Origin: Catenaria anguillulae PL171
Taxonomy: Eukaryota; Blastocladiomycota; Blastocladiomycetes; Blastocladiales; Catenariaceae
NCBI GenBank assembly: GCA_002102555.1
Contig: MCFL01000082.1
Coordinates: forward strand, 1-64,000
Reading direction: 5' to 3'
Length of the DNA: 64,000 nucleotides
Part shown: positions 34,998 through 45,899 of the stretch, one piece after another
How positions within the stretch are numbered: position 1 is the stretch's first letter
How the letters are laid out: every line of letters begins with the position of its first letter
Translations under genes and position numbers: made by a program
Notes under the pieces: model-generated
What the model saw: the letters and a program-made list of their open reading frames with translations, nothing else
Told to the model about the DNA's origin: nothing
Database searches by the model: none

Positions 34998-35465
34998 GTC
35001 AGGTTCAATGTGGGAAAAGGAAAAGAGACACTGAGAGAAGAGGAGAGGAGTGGGGAGGAAACGAAAACTTACATCATCAACTTTCATGGTATGTACAGCA
35101 TTTGAAGTGGGGGCGAAGGGCAAACGGGCGAATGAGGAGAGAAGAGACGGGGAAAGAGAGAAAGGGACACGGTAGGTCACACTCGTGGTCAATTCTTTTG
35201 GGTGTTGAAAGATCGAACGGCCCCCATGCTGATAAACACACACACGCACACATACAAAAAAAAAATGAAACGGAGAGCGAAACAGGAAAACCACGAAAAT
35301 GAGACGAGAGAAACACAAAAAAGAGACGAGCGACGAAAAGCAGAAAGAAACACACGCACACAAATAGATAGGCAAATGATGTGGGGGGGGGACAAGCAGG
35401 AGGACGAAGAAGGAGAAAGAGATACCAAATGGACGAGAACTTGAAAAAAAAAGAGGGCAAAAACA
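34998..35465 (+). repeat. Purine-rich, strand-asymmetric tract
   Basis: About 470 bases in which the plus strand is mostly A and G (GAGA, AGGA, AAAGAGA), broken by a short CA-rich run (about 35236-35257), an A9 run and a G8 run. It lies between convergent 3' ends. The open frames across it, on either strand, have phenylalanine/serine- or lysine/arginine-biased composition and look like artefacts. Confidence 0.75.
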
Positions 35466-35546
35466 AAAACGTCCTTGGAATCGGTCGAACCATGCGCGCA
35501 ACATGTTCCTGGAAGAAGAAGGAAATCAAGACTCGAGCACGTCTAC

Positions 35547-38093
35547 TCACGAGCGCCACATATCTGCATGTTGCATCTGTTGTTGCTGCCCGCGCATCAT
35601 CTGATCAGCAGCCGACCCGGCACCGCCATTCAACGGCGCCGCCAGACACTCTTGAATGTGGCGATGATGCTCCTCATGCGGTGCCATAGGGTGCAACAAG
35701 TGCAGCCCACACACGGGACACTGCAACCCATGCACCTTGCCACAACCGCCGGGGCACTGGCCGTGGCGCACATGGTCGGCGCAAAGCATTGGCAATCCCT
35801 TGGGTGACTGGTTCGCCGCGGCGGTTGGTGCCCAAGGACTCGGGCCCGACGGGCGCCTGCTTGTGGGTTGCGCAGGCGACGTGTGACCCGATCCGTTGGC
35901 GTTTCCGCCCGCGAGCGCAGAGAGCGTGTGCATTTGCGACCAAGGGGTCGACTGGCCCGATGACGTGGCATTGGATGTGCCGCCAACGGTGGATGTGGAG
36001 GTGGACGGCGTCATGGTCGGGTGGCTGCCGCCGGCCGAGGCGCCGCCGGGGAGCGCAGCCTCGAGATCTTGCATGGCAAACACGACATCTTCGTCAAATG
36101 CCACGGCCGAATCCGACTTGCGAATATCGTTAGTTGGGCTGGTGGTTTCCGAAGACGAGGACGCAGTGCTCTTGGGCCGCACGTTGAATCCATGCACGGT
36201 GGTTCCGGGGGCATGAGAAACCTGTGACGATGCGCCACCAAGGCGCGAAAAGCCAGTCCCAGGCACCGACGAGGCGGGGAGCGCGGAACGCTGCGAAGCG
36301 AAACGGCGCTGCTCGATAGGCGTCAGCAGGTCCGACAAGGACGCGGGAAGAATGCCCGCTGAAACGGTATCGTCGTCGTCGAGCTGGTCACCAGCGCCGC
36401 CAACACCACCGCCCGAATTAAACGAATGCGCATCGAAATCGTCGCTGAGCGAGCTCAGGCGGCTTCCCGTGTTGTGATTGTTGTTGGCGCCGTGGCCAAA
36501 GTGCCCGCTCAAGCTGCTTGCGCCGGCGCCCATGTAGCTGGCCGAGCCCATCCCGGCAACGTCGTATCCGGGCTCGGAGTAGTCGTCGCTTTCGGCACCG
36601 TAAAACTGGCCAGCGCCGCTACCAAGCGCACTGAAGCTGAGTCGCGAGGGCACACTTGCGGGTGCGGCTCCAGGGACAAACGAGGCCGACAACCTTGACC
36701 TGGGTGCGCCACCATTGCCTCCAGGCATACCTGCCCCAAGACCGCCGCCGCCCAACATAGAACTTGTTCTGGGCAGACTGCCCGCAGCCAAATGCGATGC
36801 CGGCGGGTCATACGACGACCCAAGTGCGCCCTGCCACACGTTTCCAGTGCCCGCTCCAGGCGACGTGCCATACGAGGATGTGGACATGATGGACGCGCGC
36901 TGTTGCGCCGCAGCCGCCAACTGGCCCATGGGCGTGGGTGTCGTGCTTGCTGCCGACGACGACAGCGGCATGCCCGCCCACCCGGCCGCACCCGTCGGCA
37001 AGGATCCCGAAAGCTGTGAGACGCCACCTGCACCCGTGCCCGATGCGTCAAACCCGAGCATGGACGATTGCCTGCGCAAACTCATGGCGCGTTCACGTCG
37101 AGCGTGCAAGAATCCAGCGGCCGACCCGTGCGAGTGCGCGAGCTGTTGGTGTTGTTGCTGCTGAATGTGCGCCAAATGTTGCTGCTGCTGGTAGTGCTCG
37201 AGCAAGTGATGTTGGTGGTCCAAGGGCGTGTTTGCCGGAACAGACGGCATCGAGTCGAGTGACCCGGGCCCAAACGACGTCGACAGGTGCGCGCCGGGCG
37301 AGCCGACCATGCCGCCCGGAACAGACATGCGGTGCGACAAGCTGGCGGATGAAGACAGGCCACCAGCCGCGGCGAAGGATCTTGAGTTGGTAGCGTTGGG
37401 CGAGGCGGGCACGGGTACGGGCGTGGTGGGCGTGGGGGTGGTTGCGCCGTCATAAAAGGCGTGCGGGTCGTCTTGGAAAAAGTGCTGTTGCTGCTGGAGC
37501 TGGTGTTGGTAGGAAAAGGATGAGCGCGAGGTGGAGGGTGAGGGCGTGTTGTTGCGCGAGTTGAGCTGGGTCATGGACAATGAGAGTGATGCATTGGTGT
37601 TGGCGGCGGCGGCGGCGGCGGCGGTCGACGACGCGGGGGCCGATGTGGGCCGCTGGTCATGGTTTTGGAGCTGGTCGTTGATGTGGGGCAGTGCGCACTT
37701 GCTGCCAAACTTGCAGTGGCCCTTGGCATAGTATTTGCAGTAGAGTGGCGATGCGGGCTGTTCTGTTGCGTGCGAAAACGAGCACTTGTCGCCCGCTTGG
37801 CATTGGCCCGACCGGTAGAACTTGCATGGAATGTGTTGCGTTGACGAGGCCGTCGAGGGCCGATCCTTTACTGCACTGTTGGCGGCCCCAGTGACCATGC
37901 CGGCGCCTGTGGTGTGTGGGCGTGTGCCGTTGACCGCGGCCACACCAGCGGTCGAGCCAAATGCACGGGGTGCGTCTAAAGGGCGGTGGTGTTGATTTCC
38001 GGCCCCAGGGGCAGCGGGACCAGACGCCGCGGCAGAGCGAGGCTCGAGGGTCGGCGTCTGAATGGCCAGCAGCTGGTGGGCAAAAGACTGCAT
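35547..38093 (-). CDS. CCCH zinc-finger protein, makorin-like without RING
   Basis: 848 residues from the chosen start MQSFAHQLLAIQ. Two CCCH fingers (C-x7-C-x5-C-x3-H) lie at about 90-108 (CKFYRSGQCQAGDKCSFSH) and 119-137 (CKYYAKGHCKFGSKCALPH). A third CCCH-like unit near 770 (DHVRHGQCPGGCGKVH) is followed by CPVCGLHLLHPM and HIQEC, the arrangement of the makorin Cys/His module. The RING domain that follows in makorins is not seen. The long centre is low-complexity Ser/Gly/Gln/Ala. Likely RNA-binding, by family knowledge. The frame is open further upstream to 38276, but a good acceptor (TTTCACAG) near 38163 and a GTGAGT donor near 38276 suggest a first intron there. The stop codon overlaps a strong GTGAGT donor (about 35546), so a further 3' exon is possible. 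Confidence 0.8.
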   Translation of the reverse strand: MQSFAHQLLAIQTPTLEPRSAAASGPAAPGAGNQHHRPLDAPRAFGSTAGVAAVNGTRPHTTGAGMVTGAANSAVKDRPSTASSTQHIPCKFYRSGQCQAGDKCSFSHATEQPASPLYCKYYAKGHCKFGSKCALPHINDQLQNHDQRPTSAPASSTAAAAAAANTNASLSLSMTQLNSRNNTPSPSTSRSSFSYQHQLQQQQHFFQDDPHAFYDGATTPTPTTPVPVPASPNATNSRSFAAAGGLSSSASLSHRMSVPGGMVGSPGAHLSTSFGPGSLDSMPSVPANTPLDHQHHLLEHYQQQQHLAHIQQQQHQQLAHSHGSAAGFLHARRERAMSLRRQSSMLGFDASGTGAGGVSQLSGSLPTGAAGWAGMPLSSSAASTTPTPMGQLAAAAQQRASIMSTSSYGTSPGAGTGNVWQGALGSSYDPPASHLAAGSLPRTSSMLGGGGLGAGMPGGNGGAPRSRLSASFVPGAAPASVPSRLSFSALGSGAGQFYGAESDDYSEPGYDVAGMGSASYMGAGASSLSGHFGHGANNNHNTGSRLSSLSDDFDAHSFNSGGGVGGAGDQLDDDDTVSAGILPASLSDLLTPIEQRRFASQRSALPASSVPGTGFSRLGGASSQVSHAPGTTVHGFNVRPKSTASSSSETTSPTNDIRKSDSAVAFDEDVVFAMQDLEAALPGGASAGGSHPTMTPSTSTSTVGGTSNATSSGQSTPWSQMHTLSALAGGNANGSGHTSPAQPTSRRPSGPSPWAPTAAANQSPKGLPMLCADHVRHGQCPGGCGKVHGLQCPVCGLHLLHPMAPHEEHHRHIQECLAAPLNGGAGSAADQMMRGQQQQMQHADMWRS

Positions 38094-39187
38094 CTTGTCG
38101 CAGCTCGCGGCAAAGGCACAGGCACAGGCACAGGCACGGCGAGTGCCGAGTCTAGGCAAGTCCTGTGAAATTGCAAGGCAGGACACGGATGAGAAACGGC
38201 AATATCGAGATGACGACGGCGGGCAGTTGGGGACATACGTAGGGAACGGCGGTGACGCAAGGAAAAAAGCACTCACTCGCGGTCGAGTCTTGTCGAGGAC
38301 AGAGGGCGGTTGGGATCAAGTTGCATGGATTGCTGTGGGTCTCAGAGACGCCGGTGAGTGCTGCCAACAGATAAATAAGAATATCGATCCTTGAATATTA
38401 ATTCCGGAATCCGCCTTGACGGCTAAGGCCGCCGATGCGCTCTGATTGAGTGACTGGGTCACCTCATCTCATCTCATTCTCGTCATCATATCATATTTTC
38501 ATGTTAACATTACAAACACAAACACGTGCATGCGTGCGCAACTCCAAACCCAGTCCCGGCCAATACCAGAAACTCATCCACGCGTTCATGGCTTCATGCT
38601 CATCGCGCGTCCAAGGACGGACACACAACTGCTCAGACAAGACTTTCTTCCCCTTCCCAACGCAGCCTGGCACATCCTCGTCCACTCCATCAGATCGCGG
38701 TAAACGCAGTCATTTAAGAATTAACGCTCGCAGCTGAGGCTCAAGCCAAGATGCTGCACAATCATACCCACTCCTGCGCTGCTGATTTGCGGTCCTGGCT
38801 ATGCAAATGCAACGCTCTCGGAGGTGTCATGATCGGTCGTATCACTCCGCAGGTGAATGCAGTGGTCATGGGTCCTTGATGGGCATTGTACGCGTCATGA
38901 ACCCTCCGTTTAGCCTAGCTGTGTATGTCATTGTTCGGCCACTCTGCTCAGCAGCAGCCAACGAGTGCGACCGGCCAACAACGCGATGTTTCCCACGCTA
39001 GGGAAGGAGGGTAGCTAACGCGCAAGCGATCTTTCCCCAGACTTCCTTGAGCGCGCCAACTCCAGAGGACAGAGGCCGTTGAAATGCTTCCAATGGCCCC
39101 CGCCCGCCTGGAGCCGGACTTTGCCTTGTTCGTCCATTGTTCTGGACTCGAGGCCACAAGTGAACCATTACTCTTCATCAGTTCATC
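38094..39187. other. Promoter-side region of two divergent genes
   Basis: Holds the presumed upstream exon and intron of the CCCH gene (38094-38340) and the promoter side of the seven-helix gene. A GGCACA hexamer repeat lies at about 38112-38135. No other gene is supported. Confidence 0.45.
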
Positions 39188-40585
39188 ATGGCGCAACGCC
39201 CCCCGGCCACACCTTCCGCCGCGAGTCCACCCCCGCCTCCGGGTACTACTCCCGGCCTGGCCTACGGTGGAGCAATGATCACGTATGCCTTTGCAGGCGC
39301 CCTGGTCACTCGCACCGCTTGGGCTCTGTGCATCAACCCACGTCCACGTACCGCCTGCGAGCTCGCACTCATCGTGGCGTCCATAGCCCAATCCATCTCG
39401 CTCATCATCACTGGCTACCTCACCGCCACCGCGTTCCTTCCTCCGCCACCACCGCTCCCGCAATTCCTTCTGCGCACGGTGACAAACTGGTCGCACATGC
39501 TGGCTGTGATTCTCGCCACTTACATTTGCCTCAAGCGCGCACAGGCCATCTGGATCGTTGCCCCGCGCACTTCCAATCTCATCGCACCCATTGTTTCCGT
39601 CGCCATGGTTGGCGCTGCTGTGTCTGCTCGCATCGCTGGCACACTCTCAGAGCTCAACGGCTTGTCCCGGACCCCGGACCCTGCGTCGCTCTTTTCTGCG
39701 CAACAATTCTTGCGCGCGCTCGTCAATTTCACCGCCGCGGCATTTGCCCTCTTTTCCGAGGGATACGTCACGTCCATCATTGTGCGCTTTCGTCGACGAT
39801 CCGCCACCAACCGGCGCGCATCCGCCGCGAGTAGTGGCGTTGGCAAGCACACGTGGTGGCCCGCGTGGTTGGCGATTCCCACCTCCTCGGCCGATCGCAT
39901 GCGGCTCGCGTACGCCGTGCTCATTTGCCTGACGTTCCTTACGCAAGCGGGTTTACAGATTGCTGTCATGTTGCGGCTGACGAGGTTTGCACCATTTCAT
40001 GCCATGGGATGGTCGCTCATTTTGATTCGCATCATTGAGTTTCGCAGCGAGCTGCTTGCAAGCGTGTTGGTGCACCAGCCGGCGGGCGCCACGGGTGGTG
40101 GACATGCGGGTAGTAGTAGCACATCGCGTGGGCCAGCAGGGTTGTCAAGCGCGACAACAACAACAACAACAACAACAACGTCGGTTACGTCGGCGAGCGG
40201 ATCCACCGTGGCGGCGGTGGGCAAAGAGAGGCACGTTGCCGTTCGCACATCGAGAGGGTACATGCTGTCGTCACCAGCGACAGCTAGTGCGAATGCCGTC
40301 TCTTCGTTTGGCGGCGGATCAGCGAATGCGGGTGGATTGTATCGGTCCCGCTCAAGTGTTGGTCATGACGTCAATCTGGCCATCAAGCCGTCACCTTCGT
40401 CGTCGTCGTCAAATCCCGAAATTCCGTTGGCACGATTGATTCCAGGTCCACCGCGGCCGCTTCAACAGCTGCAGTATCCGGTTGGCCACGATCTAAGAAG
40501 AGTGTCAACGGCACCTGGAGAGGTGTTCAGCTATTACACAATGGCGGTTGCGAGTGTTTCTGCGTCAATTGGGCTACCCATTTGA
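39188..40585 (+). CDS. Seven-transmembrane protein of unknown function
   Basis: 465 residues in a single exon. Seven hydrophobic segments are visible at about 28-48, 58-83, 101-118, 131-150, 174-199, 238-261 and 268-288. The long Ser/Thr/Gly-rich tail from about 290 would be cytosolic if the N-terminus is outside. The N-terminus is Pro-rich with no obvious signal peptide. Basic loops follow helix 5 (VRFRRRSATNRR) and the tail includes a poly-Thr run. The topology is receptor-like, but no GPCR class signature such as DRY or NPxxY is seen, so it may belong to another seven-helix family. Confidence 0.7.
   Translation: MAQRPPATPSAASPPPPPGTTPGLAYGGAMITYAFAGALVTRTAWALCINPRPRTACELALIVASIAQSISLIITGYLTATAFLPPPPPLPQFLLRTVTNWSHMLAVILATYICLKRAQAIWIVAPRTSNLIAPIVSVAMVGAAVSARIAGTLSELNGLSRTPDPASLFSAQQFLRALVNFTAAAFALFSEGYVTSIIVRFRRRSATNRRASAASSGVGKHTWWPAWLAIPTSSADRMRLAYAVLICLTFLTQAGLQIAVMLRLTRFAPFHAMGWSLILIRIIEFRSELLASVLVHQPAGATGGGHAGSSSTSRGPAGLSSATTTTTTTTTSVTSASGSTVAAVGKERHVAVRTSRGYMLSSPATASANAVSSFGGGSANAGGLYRSRSSVGHDVNLAIKPSPSSSSSNPEIPLARLIPGPPRPLQQLQYPVGHDLRRVSTAPGEVFSYYTMAVASVSASIGLPI
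40154..40179 (+). repeat. CAA trinucleotide repeat encoding poly-threonine
   Basis: About nine CAA/ACA units inside the tail of the seven-helix protein, read as consecutive threonines. Likely length-variable. Confidence 0.85.
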
Positions 40586-43164
40586 CATACTCTGTTCTAA
40601 CGGTAGTGACCCGTAATGCCTGCCTGCTCCGGAAAGTCGCATCAGAGTGATAATCCTTTTGATTACATTTCGCACCACGATCACACATCCATCCCTCCTT
40701 TATGCCCGACTTTTCTTGCACGACCTTGCTCCCATCTGTTTCTGCTCCCAATCAAGCACAAATCCGTTCAGAATATTATCGCAGTTTGCTTCACACTGCT
40801 CTTGACTCGGGATTAAATCGTATCCATCTTTCCGTTCGGAAAAAGGTCACACATCGAGGTGACAGCTTGGACATCACTGGTCGTCGGCCAAATCCTCCAG
40901 CCTAGCTTCTGACCCGCATCCGTGCGAGGCAACCACACAAGCCCCAAAACAATAATATCGCCGCTTTCATTGCTTCCACACGCGCAACGCCCATGTGACA
41001 GATATCTTAAGCAAAATGCTCCACAAATGGTGGCGCAAATGTGAATAAAGTTTTCTCATCCACGATGAGTTTCATCGTTTACATACCTCAACTATTTGCT
41101 CGCATTTTCGGAGTCAAGCAACGTCGGACGGTTCGCATTTGTGTGATAAGTGAGCCAATGAAGGTGCGCTGGAAGGCAAGAGAACTGGGACGCCAGCTGT
41201 TTCTGGTTGGCTCTTCGTAACGTGGAAATCGGCTTTTGCAACACAACACAAGCAAGAACGGAAGCCACGGTGTCAGTTAACATCTCACAGGGCGCGTTTG
41301 TCCTATCAACGCTTGCTCTTTCATATGCCGTGTTGTCGCCGCTTTTGTGGAGAACAAGTACATACTTCACTTGCCATCCGATCCTCGCCGCAGCTGCCTT
41401 CCGCTACCTTCAGGCATGTGCTTGTGACTGAGACCATCGCTAAAACGGACTTCACCCGACCCTTAACTCAACCAGCGCGACAAAATCCGTCGAATTCTCA
41501 ACTTAAGCTTGCTGCTGCCGGACTCTATCGTTGGAAGGCGCAACCATTCACGCCACAAGAGTAAAGGAGGCCAGCTGACGTGTACGCTTGGCATTTCGCA
41601 GCTTTGCGCCGAGCTTGTTCCCACCAGTCCCTTTGAATGGTGAACCGAGTGACACATCGTGATATACAGTGGGCCTCGCCACCTCCTCCAACCCCTTTGC
41701 AAGACCGCGAATCGCAAGTCGATTGCTTCTGCTCACGAACCCCGGATACCGTTCTGTTGTCTAGACTCTCCCCGATTCTCTCGACTCCTGCGCACGTTTG
41801 GGCAGCCCCATCCCGACCGCGTCCTCCCGCCATCTAACGGGTATCTCATCTTTTAGGCACCGAGGGTATGTTATTGGATTTTGATTCTTTAAGTCATTCA
41901 TCTTGATGTCTCCCCATCTACTCGCATTCACTCGCCGAGCGAAGCCGAGTCATTCGGTTGATGCCGCGTTCGCAATCCGTGCGCATGGTTGCGAGGGAAC
42001 GATGGCTCTTTTCCTGCTGCGCAATCCCACTCACCATTCGCCTCGGTCGCAATGTTTGGAAACTGTTCAAGAAGGGGCACTGACCCCTTGCTACGACTCG
42101 ACTCGCTCTCGCTTGCCTACTAGACATGATTTGCCGACCATCATCAACCTCTCGCCTCCTTTATCCCCTTTTCTTCCCAGCTAGCCTTCTTGCTCGACTG
42201 ATCCTCCTATTTCTTCGCGTCATCAATTGTCATTCTGACCCCGAGACTCTTCTTTTGCCTCGGAAGCTTCCTCATATCACATCGTTTTTGTCCCGTCAGA
42301 CTCGCCACCACTTTCTTGCCCCGGCCCCACGTTCCCCTCTCTTCACCAGGTTAGTTCATCAGTCTCCAGCTGCCACCTGTACCGATTACCTGAGCAGACA
42401 ATCGCTATTCACGTCACACAGCTTCCATTCGCAACTCCAGCTGTCGTTTCTTTGCTGTCTCTTGGCCACCCGGCTCACCCCCTGTCCTGGCGCAGTTACT
42501 CGGGCTGCTTCCGCGTCGATTTATCCGGTCATCCTGGCGGGTCACACCCATCCAGTTGAAAGCGTGCGTTCCCGTGTTGTTGTTGCCGGCTGTACCCCAA
42601 GTGTTTTGGGCTAGTCTTGATTGAAACTTTTTGTTTCCGATCCCAATTGCCCCCTCTACTTGATCTTTGCCTGCCTCGACCTGCAACGTCACTTTCGGCA
42701 CTTGCCCCTTGCTCTGCGTCCCCTGGGTCTGGTGCGCACTTGGCCTTTCCATTGTGCTTCCAAATTGACACTTGACCGCCTCCTCGACATGCCCCTCACT
42801 CGCCGAATCACCGCCAATCCGCCATACATATCCCTCATGCCCATGGCCAACATTAGCCCCTCCCCCTTCCGGCGCAGTCAATCGACCCTTCTTTACTTCT
42901 TGAATGTTGATGATTCCCTTTCTTTGACATGTTTCATTCATGGCAAAGAGCACCTGTGCTCTGTTTCTTTCTTTCATGACTGGCAATCCCTCTGGCACCT
43001 GCTCCGATTGGGCCCTACCGCCATGCCGCCAGGAGCCACCGCTGACTTTGGGGTCGGCCCATTCCCGATTCTGATCTCTACAGATTCTTCCTTTCAGCAA
43101 GCGTATCAACCTCACGCAATCTCTTGACGACCCGGTCCATCTTGCCACCACGCAGCCTCCGACC
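40586..43164. other. Gene-poor region upstream of the HSF gene
   Basis: About 2.6 kb without a supported gene. The right part (about 42100-43160) is pyrimidine-rich on the plus strand and reads like a long 5' leader. The open frames seen there have biased composition and no motifs. No RNA gene was recognised. Confidence 0.5.
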
Positions 43165-45393
43165 ATGCGCTCACCCGCCCAAGAAAAGAAGCCAGCCAGC
43201 GCCCGTGCTGCGCAAAAGCCCAAAGCGGGCGGCGGCCGCCCCGGTCCCGGCCCGACATTTGTGAGCAAGCTGTACAAGATGCTCTCGGACACTGGCAATG
43301 CTCGGCTCATCACTTGGACTCCGGCCGGCGACGCATTTGTGGTGCTGCGGCCGTCCGAGTTTGCGCGCAAGTTGTTGCCGACGCAGTACAAGCATTCGCA
43401 GTTCCAGAGCTTTGTCAGGCAGGCCAACATGTACGTGAGCACGTCCAATCTCCTCGCTCGTCTTGGCCAGCGCAACGGGCTTTTCCTCTGTCATCACTTA
43501 GTTGCTGAGCAATGGCGGCAGGGGGCTGGTGGTCCCACTCAAACCCGCCCAAAACTGACCTTGCCCTCCTCCTTCCAATAGGTATGGCTTTTCCAAGGTG
43601 ACATTGCCGTCCGCCCTGCTCACGCAGCTTTTGGCCGTCGGCGAGCCGTCGACAACGTCCACTGTATCTGCGCGTTCATCAACCGTTCTTGTTCGCACCT
43701 CAACCCTCGTGACAGACGCGTCTCCCATGCCATTGCCCACGAGTGACGCAAGCCATGCCGGACCCACGAGTGCTCAGTATTTGCCACATACCGAGGCGGC
43801 CCCAGTGGCCGCCGCCGCTCTACCCGCCGCAACCTCGCGTGGCGCGGGCGGCGTCGCCCGGTCGGCTGGCGGCAAGGCCAGCGTCCACGACGAGCAGCCG
43901 TGGGCGTTCAAGCACCCGAAATTCATGCGCGGGGCCGTCGACTTGCTGCCCGAAGTGCGCCGCAAGGCACGCGTACGCAAGATGTCGTTGACTGGAACCG
44001 ACGGGACCGGCGGCCCGCCCGGCGGTATCGAGGTGACCGCACCGGCTGCTGGCAACCCCATGTCGCCGAAACAACACGGGTCGGATGTACGGAGTGGCGA
44101 GACCGAGGGCGAGTCTGGCGCAGAGGACGCCGACGAAAGAGAAAGCCCTAGCCGAGGCGGATTGTATGGCGAGTACGATGAGCTTGATGCGGAGCCTTCG
44201 ACGGCGATGAGCGAGGGCGGCGGGTTTTACGATTCCCATCGCGCGTCGTTGCCGGCGGCAAGCAACGCACACTTCAGTCTTCACCACAGCCATGTCGACC
44301 GTGGGACTGTATTTCAGCAGTCAGCGTCGCCCCGGCCGCATGTCGAAACGAATGTCAACGACCCGCTCCCCCCTCGGCCACCCTTGGATCCTTTTGCAAC
44401 GAACCAACATCCGGTTGCCCCTTACCCAGGTCACGCAGCCCCCACTACGTTGCCTCCACCACGCTCTGCACCGATTGCTGATCAACATGGAGGTCAACGT
44501 GCAACATCCGCCGCCATGTTTCGACTCGCAGAGCTCACCTCCCAATTGGCCGACATGGTTACCCGATCCTTGCCTTTGGAAGGGTCGAGCTCCGACGACG
44601 CGACGTCGGCTGCAGCGCGAAATGAGGTGACAAGAATTGTGTCTGAGGCGTGGGGGATTGCGAATACGTTTACGGGTGCCGATGCGGGTGCCGAATCCGC
44701 CACGGGTATGGGCGCGTCTTGATTTTTTTCTGTCGAACCACGACCGTTTTTTTGACCCATGTCTGTTTGCTTGCGCCAGAGTCGTCCACCAACTCGCCGC
44801 GTGCAGCACGCCTCCATCAGCTCGCCTCCTGGAGCCATGCAAATCCTAGGTTACCCTACCGACCAGCCAACCGGACATATCCCGGATATCCTCCTGCAGG
44901 TCACTACTATGGCAGCGGCGGCAGCGGGCCTTACGCACGTCCACCGCCGTATGGTGTATCTGCTCGTGACGTCTACTTGTCGCCACCCTACACCTCGCAC
45001 CCGTCGTTTGCCTCGCGGTCGCCCGCAGACATGTACTGGCCCGACCCTGGCCACTTTCCTCTCAGCCCCTCGCATCCTCCAGCACACTACAATGGATCAT
45101 CGCCTTCGGCCGCGGCGCAGTACGTCCACCCGTTGCCGTCGAGCGCGGGGAGCGCGGGTGGCCCGGCCGCTATCGGTCCGTCGCATGCGCCGCCGTTGCC
45201 TTTGCCACTCCCGGCGTCGAGCCGGTATCATTCGACGGCATCGGCCGCAGCAGGAGGCGGGCCAGTGTCGGGACTGAGGTATGGCGCAAGTGCGGACATG
45301 AATTGGCCAGAGGAGCGCGTCGCGGATGATGAGCGGCGGCGGGTGCCGACTGCCGAGGAGTATGAGATGGCGATGGCACAGCAGTGGCATTGA
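43165..45393 (+). CDS. Heat-shock-factor-type transcription factor with enlarged wing
   Basis: HSF proteins are nuclear winged-helix activators. Exons 43165..43430, 43582..44705 and 44780..45393 (introns 151 and 74 nt) give 667 residues, phases consistent. The DNA-binding domain starts at residue 31 (TFVSKLYKMLSDTG), continues with FVVLRPSEFARKLLP and the recognition helix SQFQSFVRQANMYGFSKV, and ends with WAFKHPKFMRGAVDLLPEVRRK. About 100 residues of Ser/Thr/Ala-rich sequence separate FSKV from WAFKH, where HSFs normally have a short wing of about 10-25. Intron 1 falls inside the NMYGF codons, so the insert is wholly exon 2. No clear HR-A/B coiled coil was recognised, so trimerisation is uncertain. 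The rest is Pro/Ser/Tyr-rich, activation-domain-like. Confidence 0.88.
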
Positions 45394-45899
45394 CCGCAGT
45401 GTACCCTTATCGTGCGAGCTTGACCGGCGCGCGCAAGGATCTCTCGATTTTTGGCCTCGTCATTTCATTCAATCCGCTCTTCCATCTCACGTGTTGCGGG
45501 TATCAGATGTATTTCTCGTTTACATGTCGCTGCAAATCTTACCATTACCTGTTTCCTTGCCTTTTTGTGTGTCTTTGTGTGTGTTTGAGATATCTGCCAG
45601 TCATACGCTTCTCGTCTTGACTCCTCCAGCTCTACCAGTTGTTCTTTTTCTTTTCAGTTTGTATTTAACATGATGCATGCTATTGGCTTTCCTTTGATAC
45701 CTGCCTATGGTCATGGCGAGCGACCAAGCTCGGGCTGTGAGCCTGCTTCTTTCCTTGCGGCAGGTCGTTGGTGACAGCAGAAAGAAAGAGGAGGCAACTG
45801 TCGACTGTCATGAGCAAATACTGCAAAGGGGGCAAATCATTGCTCGCTGTCATTGCATGCTTGCATCATTCCCACTCAATGCACTAGTCCCGCATCATC
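45394..45899. other. Intergenic region, no supported gene
   Basis: About 500 bases between two plus-strand genes, with T-rich sequence consistent with a 3' end. Confidence 0.45.

Noticed and set aside
34974..35559. Long minus-strand open frames rich in Phe, Ser and Leu
   Set aside because: They arise from the pyrimidine-rich strand of a low-complexity tract; three frames are open at once and composition is not protein-like.
42414..43475. A 353-residue minus-strand open frame opposite the HSF start
   Set aside because: It is the antisense of the HSF leader and first exon, with no motif of its own; the plus-strand HSF domain is unambiguous.
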